From assembly GCF_002564105.1 (NCBI RefSeq), contig NZ_PDBX01000001.1:4030001-4094000 (forward strand): 64,000 nucleotides of DNA. The letters run 5' to 3'. The DNA comes from Collimonas sp. PA-H2 (GTDB taxonomy: Bacteria > Pseudomonadota > Gammaproteobacteria > Burkholderiales > Burkholderiaceae_D). A program made the position numbers and the translations under genes. The notes beneath the pieces are model-generated. The model saw only the letters and a program-made list of their open reading frames with translations, had not been told where the DNA came from and searched no databases. Shown one piece after another: positions 36,553 to 45,584 of this stretch (positions are counted from its first letter, which is position 1; each line of letters starts with the position of its first letter).

Positions 36553-37569
36553 ATGTTGAAGAAAATCGTCAGATCGGTCATCGCCATCGTCTTGCTAGCC
36601 CAGGGAGCGCAACTGGTGCACGCAGCGGATTTGTCGCTGCTGAATGTTTCATATGATCCAACGCGCGAGCTGTACCAGGAGTACAACAAGGCCTTTGCCA
36701 AGTACTGGAAAGAAAAGAGCGGCGACAACATCACGCTCAAGGCCTCGCACGGCGGCTCGGGCAAGCAGGGACGCTCGGTGATCGACGGCCTGGAAGCCGA
36801 TGTGGTGACCTTGGCGCTGGCTTACGATATCGATGAGATTTCCGAAAAGGCCAAGCTGCTGCCGGCTGACTGGCAAAAGCGTTTACCCCATAACAGCACC
36901 CCTTACACCTCGACCATCGTGCTGCTGGTACGCAAGGGTAATCCCAAGGGCATCAAGGACTGGGACGACCTGGTCAAGCCTGGCGTTTCGGTGGTGGTGG
37001 CCAATCCCAAGACTTCCGGCGGCGCGCGCTGGGCCTATCTGGCTGCCTACGGCTATGCGCTGAAGAAGAACAATAACGACGACGCCAAGGCGCGCGATTT
37101 CATCACGCGGCTGTACAAGAACGTGCCGGTGCTGGATTCCGGCGCCCGCGGTTCGACCGTGACCTTTGCCGAGCGCGGCGTCGGCGATGTCTTGCTGTCG
37201 TGGGAAAACGAGGCCTATCTGGTGGAAGCGGAATTCGGCAAGGGCAAGTTCGACACCGTGTTCCCATCATTGAGCATCCTGGCGGAACCGCCGGTGGCAG
37301 TGGTCGACAAGGTCGTTGACAAGCGCGGCACGCGCAAGGTGGCGCAGGCTTACCTGGAGTATCTGTATTCGCCGGAAGGGCAGGAAATCGCCGCCCACAA
37401 TTACTACCGTCCGATCGATCCTAAAGTCGCCGCCAAATATGCCAGCAAGTTTCCCAAGCTGAGCCTGTTCACCATCGACGATACATTCGGCGGCTGGAAG
37501 AACGCGCAGAAGACTCATTTCAGCGACGGCGGCGTGTTCGACAAGATTTACCAGCCCGGCGCGAAGTAA
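36553..37569 (+). CDS. sbp: Periplasmic sulfate-binding protein
   Basis: A 338-residue solute-binding protein for the sulfate/thiosulfate ABC transporter. After the signal peptide ([17 protein letters not shown]) it shows [73 protein letters not shown] and the conserved WENEAYL, characteristic of Sbp/CysP. Its membrane partners CysT, CysW and CysA are encoded 20 kb away (57348-60289), and it lies instead before the sulfonate operon. GGAAGAGGAAT precedes the ATG. Confidence 0.93.
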   Translation: MLKKIVRSVIAIVLLAQGAQLVHAADLSLLNVSYDPTRELYQEYNKAFAKYWKEKSGDNITLKASHGGSGKQGRSVIDGLEADVVTLALAYDIDEISEKAKLLPADWQKRLPHNSTPYTSTIVLLVRKGNPKGIKDWDDLVKPGVSVVVANPKTSGGARWAYLAAYGYALKKNNNDDAKARDFITRLYKNVPVLDSGARGSTVTFAERGVGDVLLSWENEAYLVEAEFGKGKFDTVFPSLSILAEPPVAVVDKVVDKRGTRKVAQAYLEYLYSPEGQEIAAHNYYRPIDPKVAAKYASKFPKLSLFTIDDTFGGWKNAQKTHFSDGGVFDKIYQPGAK

Positions 37570-37593
37570 TCCGCCAGATCATATTTACCCAGA

Positions 37594-37615
37594 GGCTCTG
37601 CGCGGCAGAGCCCGT
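37594..37615 (+). terminator. Hairpin between sbp and ssuE (terminator or attenuator)
   Basis: GGCTCTGC and GCAGAGCC pair around GCG, followed by CGTTT. The T run is short, so it may reduce rather than stop readthrough from sbp into ssuE, giving the two parts of the sulfur cluster different expression levels. Confidence 0.5.
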
Positions 37616-37631
37616 TTCAAGATTGCACTAG

Positions 37632-38222
37632 ATGACTATTCTGTTGTTGGCCGGCAGCCCGTCGGCGCCCTCGCGTTCCACCCGGCTGTTGCACTACACA
37701 GGCGAAAAACTGGCGCTGCTGGGACATCGCTACAGCAAGCTGGATGTGCGGGACCTGCCGGGCGACGCCTTGCTGCGCGCCGAATTCGGCCACCCGGCGA
37801 TCCAGGCGGCGCTGGCGCAGGTGGCGCAAGCCAGCGCGGTGGTGGTGGCGACGCCGGTCTACAAGGCAGCCTATAGCGGCGCGCTGAAAGCATTTCTCGA
37901 TGTGCTGCCGCAGTTTGGCTTGACCGATAAGCTGGTGCTGCCGCTGGCCACCGGCGGCAGCCAGTCGCACATGCTGGCGCTGGATTATGCCTTGCGGCCG
38001 GTATTGTCGTCGCTGGCGGCGCGCCATGTCTTGCCCAGCATTTACGCCACCGAGGCGCAGGTGCAGTGGTCGGAGCAGGAAGGCTTGAGCCTGGACCAGA
38101 ATGTTTTCCAGCGCATCAACGAAGGCGTGCGACAGTTATCGGACAGCTTGCTGGCGCTGCAAAAGGTCGGCGCCCATGAGTTCAACCCGATTCCATTTTC
38201 ACAGGTGCGATGTAGCGTATAG
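37632..38222 (+). CDS. ssuE: NADPH-dependent FMN reductase SsuE
   Basis: A 196-residue flavin reductase that supplies reduced FMN to SsuD. The N-terminal LAGSPSAPSRSTRLLHY and VVVATPVYKAAYSGALKAFLDVLPQFGL carry the SsuE-type FMN binding loops; the LATGGSQSHMLALDYALRPVLSSL segment is diagnostic. It opens the ssu cluster, the order known in Pseudomonas (ssuEADCBF). Confidence 0.93.
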   Translation: MTILLLAGSPSAPSRSTRLLHYTGEKLALLGHRYSKLDVRDLPGDALLRAEFGHPAIQAALAQVAQASAVVVATPVYKAAYSGALKAFLDVLPQFGLTDKLVLPLATGGSQSHMLALDYALRPVLSSLAARHVLPSIYATEAQVQWSEQEGLSLDQNVFQRINEGVRQLSDSLLALQKVGAHEFNPIPFSQVRCSV

Positions 38223-38329
38223 CGCATCCGGCTAATTTAGATCCCGCTCCCGCTTGATTGAAATCCGCTTTAGCCAGCGGAGGGGGAGCGCTTTGCCCAA
38301 AGAAACAGCTATCCATCAGAAAGCCAGCA

Positions 38330-39313
38330 ATGACCGATACGATCAAGAACCGACACACCAGGCGCCACGTGCTCGCCATGCTCTCCGCAGTCGCAGCTGG
38401 CGCACTAGTGGCCGGCGCGCCGCAACTGGCGCAAGCCGAAAGCAAGCAGCTGCTGCGCATCGGCTATCAGAAGGCCGCCAGTACGCTGGTGCTGCTGAAG
38501 GCCCACGGCACCCTGGAAAAGCGGCTGGCGGCGCAAGGCATTGAAGTGAAATGGGCTGAGTTTGCCGCCGGTCCGCAATTGCTGGAAGCCTTGAATGTCG
38601 GCTCGGTCGATTTCGGCTATGTCGGCGAAGCGCCGCCTATCGTCGCCCAGGCGGCCGGCGCCGATTTTGTCTACAGCGCCTATGAGATCCCGACGCCTGA
38701 AGCGGAAAGCATCCTGGTGCCGAAAAATTCTCCCATCAAATCGCTGGCGGAATTGAAGGGCAAGAAAATCGCTTTCAACAAAGGCTCGGATGTCCATTGG
38801 CTGGTGATCAGCTTGTTGCAGAAGGGCGGCGTTGGCTACAGCGAATTTCAGCCTATCTACCTGGCGCCGGCCGATGCGCGCGCGGCATTTGAACGCGGCG
38901 CGGTGGACGGCTGGGCCATCTGGGATCCATTCCAGTCCGCCGCCATCAAGCAGATCGACGCCCGTGTGCTGGCCAGCGGCAGCGGCGTGGTGAATCACCA
39001 CCAGTTTTTCCTGAGCGCGCGCAAATACGCCGAGAAGAACCAGGCAGTGGTGAATGCAATCCTGGAAGAAGTCGGCAAGGAAGGCCAGTGGATACGCGCC
39101 AATTACAAGGAGGCGGCAGCGCAGCTGGCGCCTATCCAGGGCCTGGATCCGGAAGTGATCGAAACCGGCCTGCGGCACTATGCGCATATCTACAAACCGG
39201 TCGACAGCAAGGTGCTGGACGAGCAGCAAAAAATCGCCGATACCTTTTACGAGCTGAAGCTGATTCCGAAGAAAATCTCGACCCGCGACGCCGTGTTGTC
39301 CAACAAGATCTGA
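38330..39313 (+). CDS. ssuA: Aliphatic sulfonate-binding protein, first SsuA copy
   Basis: A 327-residue periplasmic protein that delivers sulfonates to SsuBC. It has a twin-arginine-like N-terminus (TRRHVLAMLSAVAAGALVAG) and the family blocks [61 protein letters not shown] and [25 protein letters not shown]. The ATG at 38330 is preferred because the signal begins there. It is a tandem paralogue of the next gene, 11 bp away. Confidence 0.9.
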   Translation: MTDTIKNRHTRRHVLAMLSAVAAGALVAGAPQLAQAESKQLLRIGYQKAASTLVLLKAHGTLEKRLAAQGIEVKWAEFAAGPQLLEALNVGSVDFGYVGEAPPIVAQAAGADFVYSAYEIPTPEAESILVPKNSPIKSLAELKGKKIAFNKGSDVHWLVISLLQKGGVGYSEFQPIYLAPADARAAFERGAVDGWAIWDPFQSAAIKQIDARVLASGSGVVNHHQFFLSARKYAEKNQAVVNAILEEVGKEGQWIRANYKEAAAQLAPIQGLDPEVIETGLRHYAHIYKPVDSKVLDEQQKIADTFYELKLIPKKISTRDAVLSNKI

Positions 39314-39324
39314 GGCAGCGCATC

Positions 39325-40338
39325 ATGACAAGCATATTGATTTTCCGTCGTCCGTTCCTGAAAAAACTCCAACTGGCGTTGTTGCTGGCCGTTGCCCTTG
39401 TTGTACCGGCCCACCATGTGCATGCCCAGCCGGTAGCGGACAAGAAGGAACCGGAACAGATACGCATAGGCTTCCAGAAGAGCGCGGTCAACCTGGTGGT
39501 GCTGAAACAGCGCAACACGCTGGAGCAGCGTTTTAAGAACAGCAAGATCGTCTGGCTGGAATTCCCCGCCGGTCCGCAACTGCTGGAAGCGTTGTCGGCC
39601 GGCAGCCTGGACTTCGGCCTGACCGGCGACAGTCCGCCGGTATTTGCGCAAGCCGCCAACAAGGATTTGCTGTACGTTGGCGCGGAGCCGCCGAAGCCGG
39701 AAAGCTCGGCGATCCTGGTGCAGGCGGCGTCATCGATCAAGACACTGGCGGACCTGAAGGGCAAGCGGATCGCCGTGCAAAAAGGTTCCAGCGCCCATTT
39801 CCTGCTGCTGCAGGCGGTGAAGAAAGGCGGCCTGGCGTGGAACGAGATTCAGCCGATCTACCTGGCGCCGGCCGACGCCCGCGCCGCGTTTGAGCGCGGC
39901 AGCGTCGATGCCTGGGCCATCTGGGATCCATATTACGGCGCCGCCGAACTGGGTTTCAAGCCGCATGTGCTGAGCACGGGACGCGGCTTGTCGAACAATA
40001 ATTCCTTCTATCTGGCGGCGCGCGGCTTTGCCGAGAACTATCCGGCCACCGTATTGAACCTGTTGGATGAACTGACCAAGGCCGATCGCTACGTGCTGCA
40101 GAACCGCAAGGAGGTTACCCAGCTGATCGCCGATGTCAGCGGCCTCGACCTGGCCACCGTGCAGCTATTCCTGAGCCGCCGCGCCAGTCCGTCGCCGACG
40201 ACCGTGATAGATGCCGCCATGGTGACGGACCAGCAGCGCGTGGCCGACAGCTTCAAGGAAATCGGCCTGATTCCGCGCGCGATCAAGGTGGCCGATATTG
40301 TCTGGCAGCCGAAAGCTGCAGCCGTCGCCAAGCAGTAG
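39325..40338 (+). CDS. Aliphatic sulfonate-binding protein, second SsuA copy
   Basis: A 337-residue SsuA paralogue with a different leader ([21 protein letters not shown] then AHA cleavage) and the same blocks: [60 protein letters not shown] and [25 protein letters not shown]. Divergence from the first copy in the ligand-contact regions (GDSPP versus [21 protein letters not shown] versus YSAYEIPTPEAESI) suggests a different sulfonate range. The start lies 11 bp downstream of the first copy, with GAGG upstream. Tandem duplication is the likely origin. Confidence 0.88.
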   Translation: MTSILIFRRPFLKKLQLALLLAVALVVPAHHVHAQPVADKKEPEQIRIGFQKSAVNLVVLKQRNTLEQRFKNSKIVWLEFPAGPQLLEALSAGSLDFGLTGDSPPVFAQAANKDLLYVGAEPPKPESSAILVQAASSIKTLADLKGKRIAVQKGSSAHFLLLQAVKKGGLAWNEIQPIYLAPADARAAFERGSVDAWAIWDPYYGAAELGFKPHVLSTGRGLSNNNSFYLAARGFAENYPATVLNLLDELTKADRYVLQNRKEVTQLIADVSGLDLATVQLFLSRRASPSPTTVIDAAMVTDQQRVADSFKEIGLIPRAIKVADIVWQPKAAAVAKQ

Positions 40339-40372
40339 ATCCGCTCATTCATTAATACACATGGAAGCAGTC

Positions 40373-41521
40373 ATGAACGTTTTCTGGTTTATCCCGACTC
40401 ACGGCGACAGCCGTTACCTGGGCACCTCGCAAGGCGCGCGTCCGGTCAACTTCGACTACATGAAGCAAATCGCGGTAGCCGCCGATACCCTCGGCTATGA
40501 CGGCGTCCTGCTGCCGACCGGCCGCTCCTGCGAGGATGCCTGGGTAGTGGCATCCAGCCTGCTGGGTTTCACCCAGCGCCTGAAGTTCCTGGTGGCGATC
40601 CGTCCCGGCCTCAGCACGCCGGGGCTGGCGATTCGCATGGCGTCGACTTTCGACCGCCTTTCCAACGGCCGCCTGCTGATCAATGTCGTTACCGGCGGCG
40701 ACCAGGCGGAGCTGGAAGCGGATGGCTTGTTTGCGGAGCATGCCGAGCGCTACGAGATTTCCTCGGAATTTCTCAAGGTCTGGCGCGGCGCCTTGTCCGG
40801 CGAAGGCGGCGAGGGCGGTTACAACTTCATCGGCAAGCACATCAAGGTCAAGGGCGCGAAGACCTTGTATCCGCCGGTGCAGAAACCATATCCGCCCTTG
40901 TATTTCGGCGGCTCCTCGGAGCCGGCGCATGAGCTGGCGGCGGAGCAGGTGGATGTCTACCTGACCTGGGGCGAGCCGCCGGCGGCGGTGGCGGAAAAGA
41001 TTGCCGATATCCGTGCCCGCGCCGCCAGGCATGGCCGCACGGTGCGCTTCGGCATCCGCTTGCATGTGATCGTGCGCGAGACCAATCAGGCGGCCTGGGC
41101 GGCGGCGGAAGATTTGATCAGCCATGTCGACGACGACGTCATCGCGCGCGCGCAGGCGGCATTTTCCAAGATGGATTCGGAAGGTCAGCGGCGCATGGCG
41201 GCGCTGCATGGCGGCCGCCGTGACAAGCTGGAAGTCTCGCCCAACCTGTGGGTCGGGGTCGGCCTGGTGCGCGGCGGCGCCGGCACCGCGCTGGTGGGGG
41301 ATGCCGAAACCGTGGCGGCGCGCATGCAGGAATATGCCGATCTGGGCATCGATACTTTCATCCTGTCCGGCTATCCGCACCTGGAAGAATCCTATCGTTT
41401 CGCCGAGCTGGTGTTCCCCTTGCTGGGCAAGGGCCGTGCAGCGTCCGGCGAGCAGGCCCTGACCGGACCGTTCGGCGAAGTCATCGCCAACGGCTTGCTG
41501 CCGAAAGCATCGCAAAGTTGA
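40373..41521 (+). CDS. ssuD: FMNH2-dependent alkanesulfonate monooxygenase SsuD
   Basis: A 382-residue flavin-dependent enzyme that oxidises alkanesulfonates to aldehyde and sulfite, releasing sulfur for assimilation. [67 protein letters not shown] and [28 protein letters not shown] are family hallmarks (bacterial luciferase-like TIM barrel). Start chosen at 40373; the ATG at 40361 lies inside the GGAAG ribosome binding site. Confidence 0.95.
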   Translation: MNVFWFIPTHGDSRYLGTSQGARPVNFDYMKQIAVAADTLGYDGVLLPTGRSCEDAWVVASSLLGFTQRLKFLVAIRPGLSTPGLAIRMASTFDRLSNGRLLINVVTGGDQAELEADGLFAEHAERYEISSEFLKVWRGALSGEGGEGGYNFIGKHIKVKGAKTLYPPVQKPYPPLYFGGSSEPAHELAAEQVDVYLTWGEPPAAVAEKIADIRARAARHGRTVRFGIRLHVIVRETNQAAWAAAEDLISHVDDDVIARAQAAFSKMDSEGQRRMAALHGGRRDKLEVSPNLWVGVGLVRGGAGTALVGDAETVAARMQEYADLGIDTFILSGYPHLEESYRFAELVFPLLGKGRAASGEQALTGPFGEVIANGLLPKASQS

Positions 41522-41531
41522 AGGAGGCCAT

Positions 41532-42371
41532 ATGAGCGCAATCATTAGTAGCACAATGGCGGCACCGACGCTGGCAAAAAAGCCGAAATCCGGCAATGCA
41601 CAGGGCGGTTTGCGCATATGGCGGGAGCGGCTATTGCCATGGCTGCTGCCGCTGCTCTTGATCCTGGGCTGGGAACTCGCGGCCAAGGCCGGCTGGCTGT
41701 CGAGCCGGATCTTGCCTGAGCCATGGGCGGTGGCGCGCGCGGCCTGGTCGCTGACGGTTTCCGGCGAGTTGTGGACCCATGTCCGCATCAGCGCCTGGCG
41801 GGCGATTTCCGGCTTTGCGGTGGGCGGCGGCCTGGGCTTGCTGCTGGGTTTGCTGACCGGGACTTTCAAGCGGGCGGAAACCCTGCTCGACACCAGTATC
41901 CAGATGATCCGCAATATTCCGGCGCTGGCGCTGATTCCGCTGGTGATCCTGTGGTTCGGGATCGACGAGTCTTCCAAGCTGTTCCTGGTGTCGATCGGGG
42001 TGTTCTTCCCGGTGTACCTGAATACCTTCCACGGCATCCGTTCGGTCGACAAGGGTTTGATCGAGATGGCCAGGAGTTACGGCCTGTCCGGCTGGCCCCT
42101 GTACCGCGATGTCATCCTGCCGGGCGCCTTGCCCTCGATCCTGGTCGGCGTGCGTTTTGCGCTGGGACTGGTGTGGGTATTGCTGATCGTCGCCGAAACC
42201 ATTTCGGCGCAGGCCGGCATCGGCTACATGACCATGAATGCCCGCGAATTCCTGCAGACCGATGTGGTGCTGGTCGGCATCCTGCTGTATGCCTTGCTGG
42301 GCAAGCTGGCCGACATGCTGGCGCGCGGCCTGGAGCGCTACTGGCTGCGCTGGCATCCCGGCTATCAGTAA
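41532..42371 (+). CDS. ssuC: Sulfonate ABC transporter permease SsuC
   Basis: A 279-residue membrane permease with about six helices; the permease-ATPase contact loop is [37 protein letters not shown] (EAA motif). [30 protein letters not shown] and the C-terminal YWLRWHPGY match SsuC. A Lys-Pro-Lys N-terminal extension precedes the first helix. It starts 10 bp after ssuD, with AAGGAGGCCAT upstream. Confidence 0.92.
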   Translation: MSAIISSTMAAPTLAKKPKSGNAQGGLRIWRERLLPWLLPLLLILGWELAAKAGWLSSRILPEPWAVARAAWSLTVSGELWTHVRISAWRAISGFAVGGGLGLLLGLLTGTFKRAETLLDTSIQMIRNIPALALIPLVILWFGIDESSKLFLVSIGVFFPVYLNTFHGIRSVDKGLIEMARSYGLSGWPLYRDVILPGALPSILVGVRFALGLVWVLLIVAETISAQAGIGYMTMNAREFLQTDVVLVGILLYALLGKLADMLARGLERYWLRWHPGYQ

Positions 42372-42429
42372 GCAGCTTGCAGCAAGCACCATGTATTACG
42401 AACGAATCTTGTCTAGGGTGGACACCAAC

Positions 42430-43272
42430 ATGCAAATTGATCTTGTTGAACATGCGGAAGTAGAAAGTGCAGCTCGGCATGGCACGCGCGGCATAGCCAT
42501 CCAGGTAAGCGCCGTCTCCAAAGCGTATGGCGAGCGCGAAGTATTGAAGACCCTGGATGTCGAGATCGCGGCGGGTGAATTCGTCGCCATAGTCGGCCGC
42601 AGCGGCTGCGGCAAGAGCACCTTGCTGCGCCTGATCGCTGGGCTGGAAACAGCCAGCCAGGGTCGCATTGGTTTTGAACGCGCCGGGCAGCGCGATCCGG
42701 AGCCGGAGATCCGCATCATGTTCCAGGATTCGCGGCTGTTGCCTTGGAAGCGGGTGCTGAGCAATGTCGGCCTGGGTTTGCCGCGCGCTTCGCAGGCTTC
42801 GATCAAAGCCTTGGCGCAGGTTGGCCTGGAAGACCGCACCCACGAGTGGCCGGCGGTCCTGTCCGGTGGCCAGCGGCAGCGGGTGGCGCTGGCGCGGGCG
42901 CTGGTGCATGAGCCGGAATTGCTGCTGCTGGATGAACCGCTAGGCGCCCTGGATGCCTTGACACGCATCGAGATGCAGCAGCTGATCGAATCGCTGTGGA
43001 AGAGTCGCGGTTTTACCGCGGTGCTGGTGACGCATGACGTGCAGGAAGCGATTGCACTGGCCGACCGTGTGCTGTTGATCGAAGACGGCGAGATCACGCT
43101 GGATGAGCGGATCAGCCTGGCGCGCCCGCGCGTCCGCGGCAACCTGGCCTTCGCGCAACTGGAGGAACGAATCCTGGCGCGCGTGCTGAAACATCCGGCG
43201 GCGCAGCCCGATTCCGTGCTGGGCGACCTGTCTCTACAACGCACGTTCAGCCAAGTCGGCTGGGCAGTCTAG
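42430..43272 (+). CDS. ssuB: Sulfonate ABC transporter ATPase SsuB
   Basis: About 280 residues with Walker [10 protein letters not shown], the Q-loop [20 protein letters not shown], signature [16 protein letters not shown], Walker [15 protein letters not shown] and H-loop VTHDVQEA. The DSRLLPWK segment is characteristic of the SsuB/TauB group. The ATG at 42430 is favoured; 42391 gives a 13-residue longer N-terminus. It pairs with SsuC and the SsuA proteins. Confidence 0.92.
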   Translation: MQIDLVEHAEVESAARHGTRGIAIQVSAVSKAYGEREVLKTLDVEIAAGEFVAIVGRSGCGKSTLLRLIAGLETASQGRIGFERAGQRDPEPEIRIMFQDSRLLPWKRVLSNVGLGLPRASQASIKALAQVGLEDRTHEWPAVLSGGQRQRVALARALVHEPELLLLDEPLGALDALTRIEMQQLIESLWKSRGFTAVLVTHDVQEAIALADRVLLIEDGEITLDERISLARPRVRGNLAFAQLEERILARVLKHPAAQPDSVLGDLSLQRTFSQVGWAV

Positions 43273-43309
43273 ATTTTTTTGACGTAACCGTATTACCAAA
43301 GGAGAAACC

Positions 43310-43525
43310 ATGAGCATCCAGGCAATTAACGTCCGCAACCAGTTCCGCGGCAAGATTCACACCATTACCGAGGATGAGGTTTTGTCCCTGCTCGATATTG
43401 AAACCCCGTCCGGCATCGTGTCGTCGGTGATTACCACACGCTCGGTGCGCGACCTCGGGCTGGTGGTCGGATCGGAAGTGGTGGCGCTGGTAAAAGCCAC
43501 TGAAGTCTCGATCGCTAAACTCTGA
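43310..43525 (+). CDS. Molbindin-type TOBE-domain protein, SsuF-like, copy 1
   Basis: A 71-residue protein, a single Mop/TOBE fold that in relatives assembles into hexamers binding oxyanions. MSIQAINVRNQFRGKI, SGIVSSVITTRSVRDLGL and GSEVVALVKATEVSIAKL show the pattern. ssuF of Pseudomonas putida occupies the same place at the end of ssuEADCBF. Copy 2 follows 57 bp later with 54 of 71 identical residues. GGAGAAACC precedes the ATG. Confidence 0.88.
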   Translation: MSIQAINVRNQFRGKIHTITEDEVLSLLDIETPSGIVSSVITTRSVRDLGLVVGSEVVALVKATEVSIAKL

Positions 43526-43582
43526 CTTTTACAGTCTGCCAGCAGTATCCATTTATCCCATTTCATCTTTCAGGAAAATATC

Positions 43583-43798
43583 ATGACTATCCAAGCCATC
43601 AATGTACGCAACCAGTTCAAGGGCAAGATCAAGGCCATCATCGAAGGCACCGTGGTGTCGGAAGTCGACGTCGAGACGCCGGCCGGCATCGTCACTTCTG
43701 TGATCACCACCCGTTCGGTCAAGGACCTGGGGCTGGTGATCGGCACCGAGGTGGTAGCGCTGGTGAAGGCGACCGAAGTTTCGATCGCCAAGATCTGA
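43583..43798 (+). CDS. Molbindin-type TOBE-domain protein, SsuF-like, copy 2
   Basis: A 71-residue paralogue of the previous gene (MTIQAINVRNQFKGKIKAII, ending EVVALVKATEVSIAKI). Differences cluster in residues 17-34, the segment between the first two strands, while the rest is nearly unchanged. Keeping two copies in the same operon suggests either a mixed oligomer or two different oxyanion preferences (inference). TTTCAGGAAAATATC is the ribosome binding region. Confidence 0.88.
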   Translation: MTIQAINVRNQFKGKIKAIIEGTVVSEVDVETPAGIVTSVITTRSVKDLGLVIGTEVVALVKATEVSIAKI

Positions 43799-43825
43799 TG
43801 CCCCTGTCTTGACCACGGAGATGCC

Positions 43826-44734
43826 ATGACTTTTCCCGCCCTGGAGCAATATCTCGCCCGTCTGCATAGCGTCAATCACGGCGGCGCTCACGACGAAGTC
43901 CGCAGCGATTGCCGGGTCTGGCTGGATGCCGACGGCCGGGCCCAGGGCCGGTATTTCAACACCACGCTGACCAGCGTGTTCCAGCCTGTGCGGCAGATCG
44001 ATGCGCTGGTCGGCAAGGGCGCCATTATCGGCCATGAAGGCTTTGCCCACAGCTACTCCGCCAGCGACAACGGCCTGTATCTGTGGAAGCTGCTGGACCA
44101 TGCCGCCAGCGACGACGAATCGATAGAGCTGGACCGGCTGTGCCGCATGCTGCATTCGATCAATTTCTATCGGCAGCCCGAGGCCGCGGCGGGCGATCTG
44201 TACCTGAGCGTGCATGCGCGCTTGCTGGCCGCGGTCGACAGCAACCATGGCATGGCGTTTCGGCGTATCCTGAACCTGCTGCAGCTGCCGCATGAAAAAA
44301 TCGTGCTGCAGCTGCCGACCATTACGGAAAACCAGGGCTGGCTGCTGAACTACGTGCTGGATAATTACCGGCGCAACCACTTCCGCCTGGCGGTGAATGC
44401 CGATGATGTAACCCAGGCCGCCGCTTTGCTGGAGAAGGTGAGGCCGGATGTGATCAAGATCGATGCGCGCGGCGTCACCCATGACGAACAAACCACGCGC
44501 CTGCTGGAGCAATGCGCGGCGCGCGGCATCCAGGTGATTTTCAAACGCCTGGAAAAGGCGCGCGACCTGGAAGTGCTGCAGCAGCTGGCAAGGATCGCCG
44601 CGCTGCCTTTGCAGGCGCAGGGATTCCTGTGGGACCTGCCGCAGGCTGCATTGCGTGCTTTTGCTGTATCCGCCGAAACGCCGGTGCAGCCGGATGGCTT
44701 ATCGACGGCAGGTATAGACCTTGGAGGCGCCTGA
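43826..44734 (+). CDS. Degenerate EAL-domain protein in the sulfonate operon
   Basis: A 302-residue cytoplasmic protein whose residues 47-270 follow an EAL-type barrel: SVFQPVRQIDALVGKGAIIGHEGFAH, LPHEKIVLQLPTITENQGW, VRPDVIKID (211-213) and QVIFKRLEKARDLEVL. Catalytic positions are altered: EAL is EGF at 71-73, the Asn of the NLS motif appears to be His130, the first metal Glu of the ELTE motif is Thr, and the DDFG aspartates are not conserved (VN by alignment). It probably no longer hydrolyses c-di-GMP and may bind it or a partner. It starts 27 bp after copy 2. Confidence 0.72.
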   Translation: MTFPALEQYLARLHSVNHGGAHDEVRSDCRVWLDADGRAQGRYFNTTLTSVFQPVRQIDALVGKGAIIGHEGFAHSYSASDNGLYLWKLLDHAASDDESIELDRLCRMLHSINFYRQPEAAAGDLYLSVHARLLAAVDSNHGMAFRRILNLLQLPHEKIVLQLPTITENQGWLLNYVLDNYRRNHFRLAVNADDVTQAAALLEKVRPDVIKIDARGVTHDEQTTRLLEQCAARGIQVIFKRLEKARDLEVLQQLARIAALPLQAQGFLWDLPQAALRAFAVSAETPVQPDGLSTAGIDLGGA

Positions 44735-44736
44735 TC

Positions 44737-45312
44737 ATGGCGGCGTTGTCTTCGTTTCGTGTGCTGGTGGTGCCCGGGCTGTATAACAGCGGCCCGCAGC
44801 ATTGGCAATCGCGCTGGCAGCGGCTGTATCCGAACTTCGAGCGGGTCGAGCAGGCGCACTGGGATACGCCGGTGCTGGAAGTCTGGTCGCAGCGCTTGCA
44901 GCAGCAGTTGCGCGGCACGGACCAGCCGACCCTGGCGATCGCCCACAGCTTCGGCTGCCTGACGACCATCCACAGCGCCTTGAACGATGTGCCGAATCTG
45001 GCCGGCGCGCTGCTGGTGGCGCCGGCCGATCCCGACAAGTTCGACGTCAGCGCGGAAGTCAGCGGCCGGTTGCCGGTGCCGGCGATCGTGGTCGGCAGCC
45101 TCAACGACCCCTGGATGGAAAGCGGTCGCGCCCGTCACTGGGCCAAGATCTGGGGCGCCGATTACATCGACGCCGGCGCGCTGGGACATATCAATGCCGA
45201 GTCCAACCTGGGCGACTGGATTTATGGCCAATCGCTGTTGCAGCGATTGGTTACCCTCTCTGGTGAACTGCAACGGCAAGCGCATAAAGCGCTTCCCATC
45301 GCTACCCGCTAA
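44737..45312 (+). CDS. RBBP9/YdeN-family alpha/beta hydrolase
   Basis: A 191-residue small serine hydrolase. VLVVPGLYNSGPQHWQSRW, TLAIAHSFGCLTTIHSA with nucleophile Ser71 (AHSFG), VPAIVVGSLNDPWM with the catalytic Asp and AGALGHINAESNLGDW with the His are the RBBP9 hallmarks. The ATG follows GGAGG inside the end of the EAL gene (gap 2 bp), so the two are coupled. A serine esterase at the end of a sulfonate operon may act on sulfonate or sulfate ester-like substrates, which is inference. Confidence 0.87.
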   Translation: MAALSSFRVLVVPGLYNSGPQHWQSRWQRLYPNFERVEQAHWDTPVLEVWSQRLQQQLRGTDQPTLAIAHSFGCLTTIHSALNDVPNLAGALLVAPADPDKFDVSAEVSGRLPVPAIVVGSLNDPWMESGRARHWAKIWGADYIDAGALGHINAESNLGDWIYGQSLLQRLVTLSGELQRQAHKALPIATR

Positions 45313-45335
45313 TGTCATCTGGGGCAAAGTCATCT

Positions 45336-45388
45336 GGGGTCAGAGTCGACTTTCGCGGTGCTTTTTCGCGAAACTCGACTCTGACCCC
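45336..45388. repeat. REP-like hairpin, element 1 of an inverted pair
   Basis: A 53-bp palindrome with GGGGTCAGAGTCGA at one end and TCGACTCTGACCCC at the other, inner stem TTTCGCG/CGCGAAA, a C-C internal mismatch and loop GTGCTTTTT. GGGGTCAGAG ends resemble those of REP sequences handled by RAYT (Y1) transposases. Element 2 is at 45463-45515; the 74-bp spacer has its own GAGTGCAT...ATGCACTC stem. Confidence 0.8.
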
Positions 45389-45462
45389 ACATGACGGATT
45401 CGGAAAAAAGCAGAGTGCATCACGTGGTTTTTTTTCGGTATGCACTCCGTGGCTCGCTAAGT

Positions 45463-45515
45463 GGGGTCAGAGTGAAGTTTCTGCAAAAAGCACGCAGAAA
45501 GTTCACTCTGACCCC
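45463..45515. repeat. REP-like hairpin, element 2, inverted relative to element 1
   Basis: Also 53 bp, starting GGGGTCAGAGTGAA and ending TTCACTCTGACCCC. In the opposite orientation its loop reads GTGCTTTTT, identical to element 1, and it keeps the C-C mismatch. The stems differ by paired substitutions (see finding). It lies between the hydrolase gene and the converging ammonia-lyase gene. No RAYT gene is in this window. Confidence 0.8.
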
Positions 45516-45584
45516 AGTTAGCTGCATATGTCAGGCGCGGCGAAAAAGCCGGCGGCGGTTTTGCCGCATTTTATGAAGTTCTGA

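Noticed and set aside
45336..45515. Reading the two hairpins as ordinary rho-independent terminators
   Set aside because: Neither is followed by a clear T run, and their paired orientation and shared ends fit REP-like repeats better. They may still end transcription in practice.
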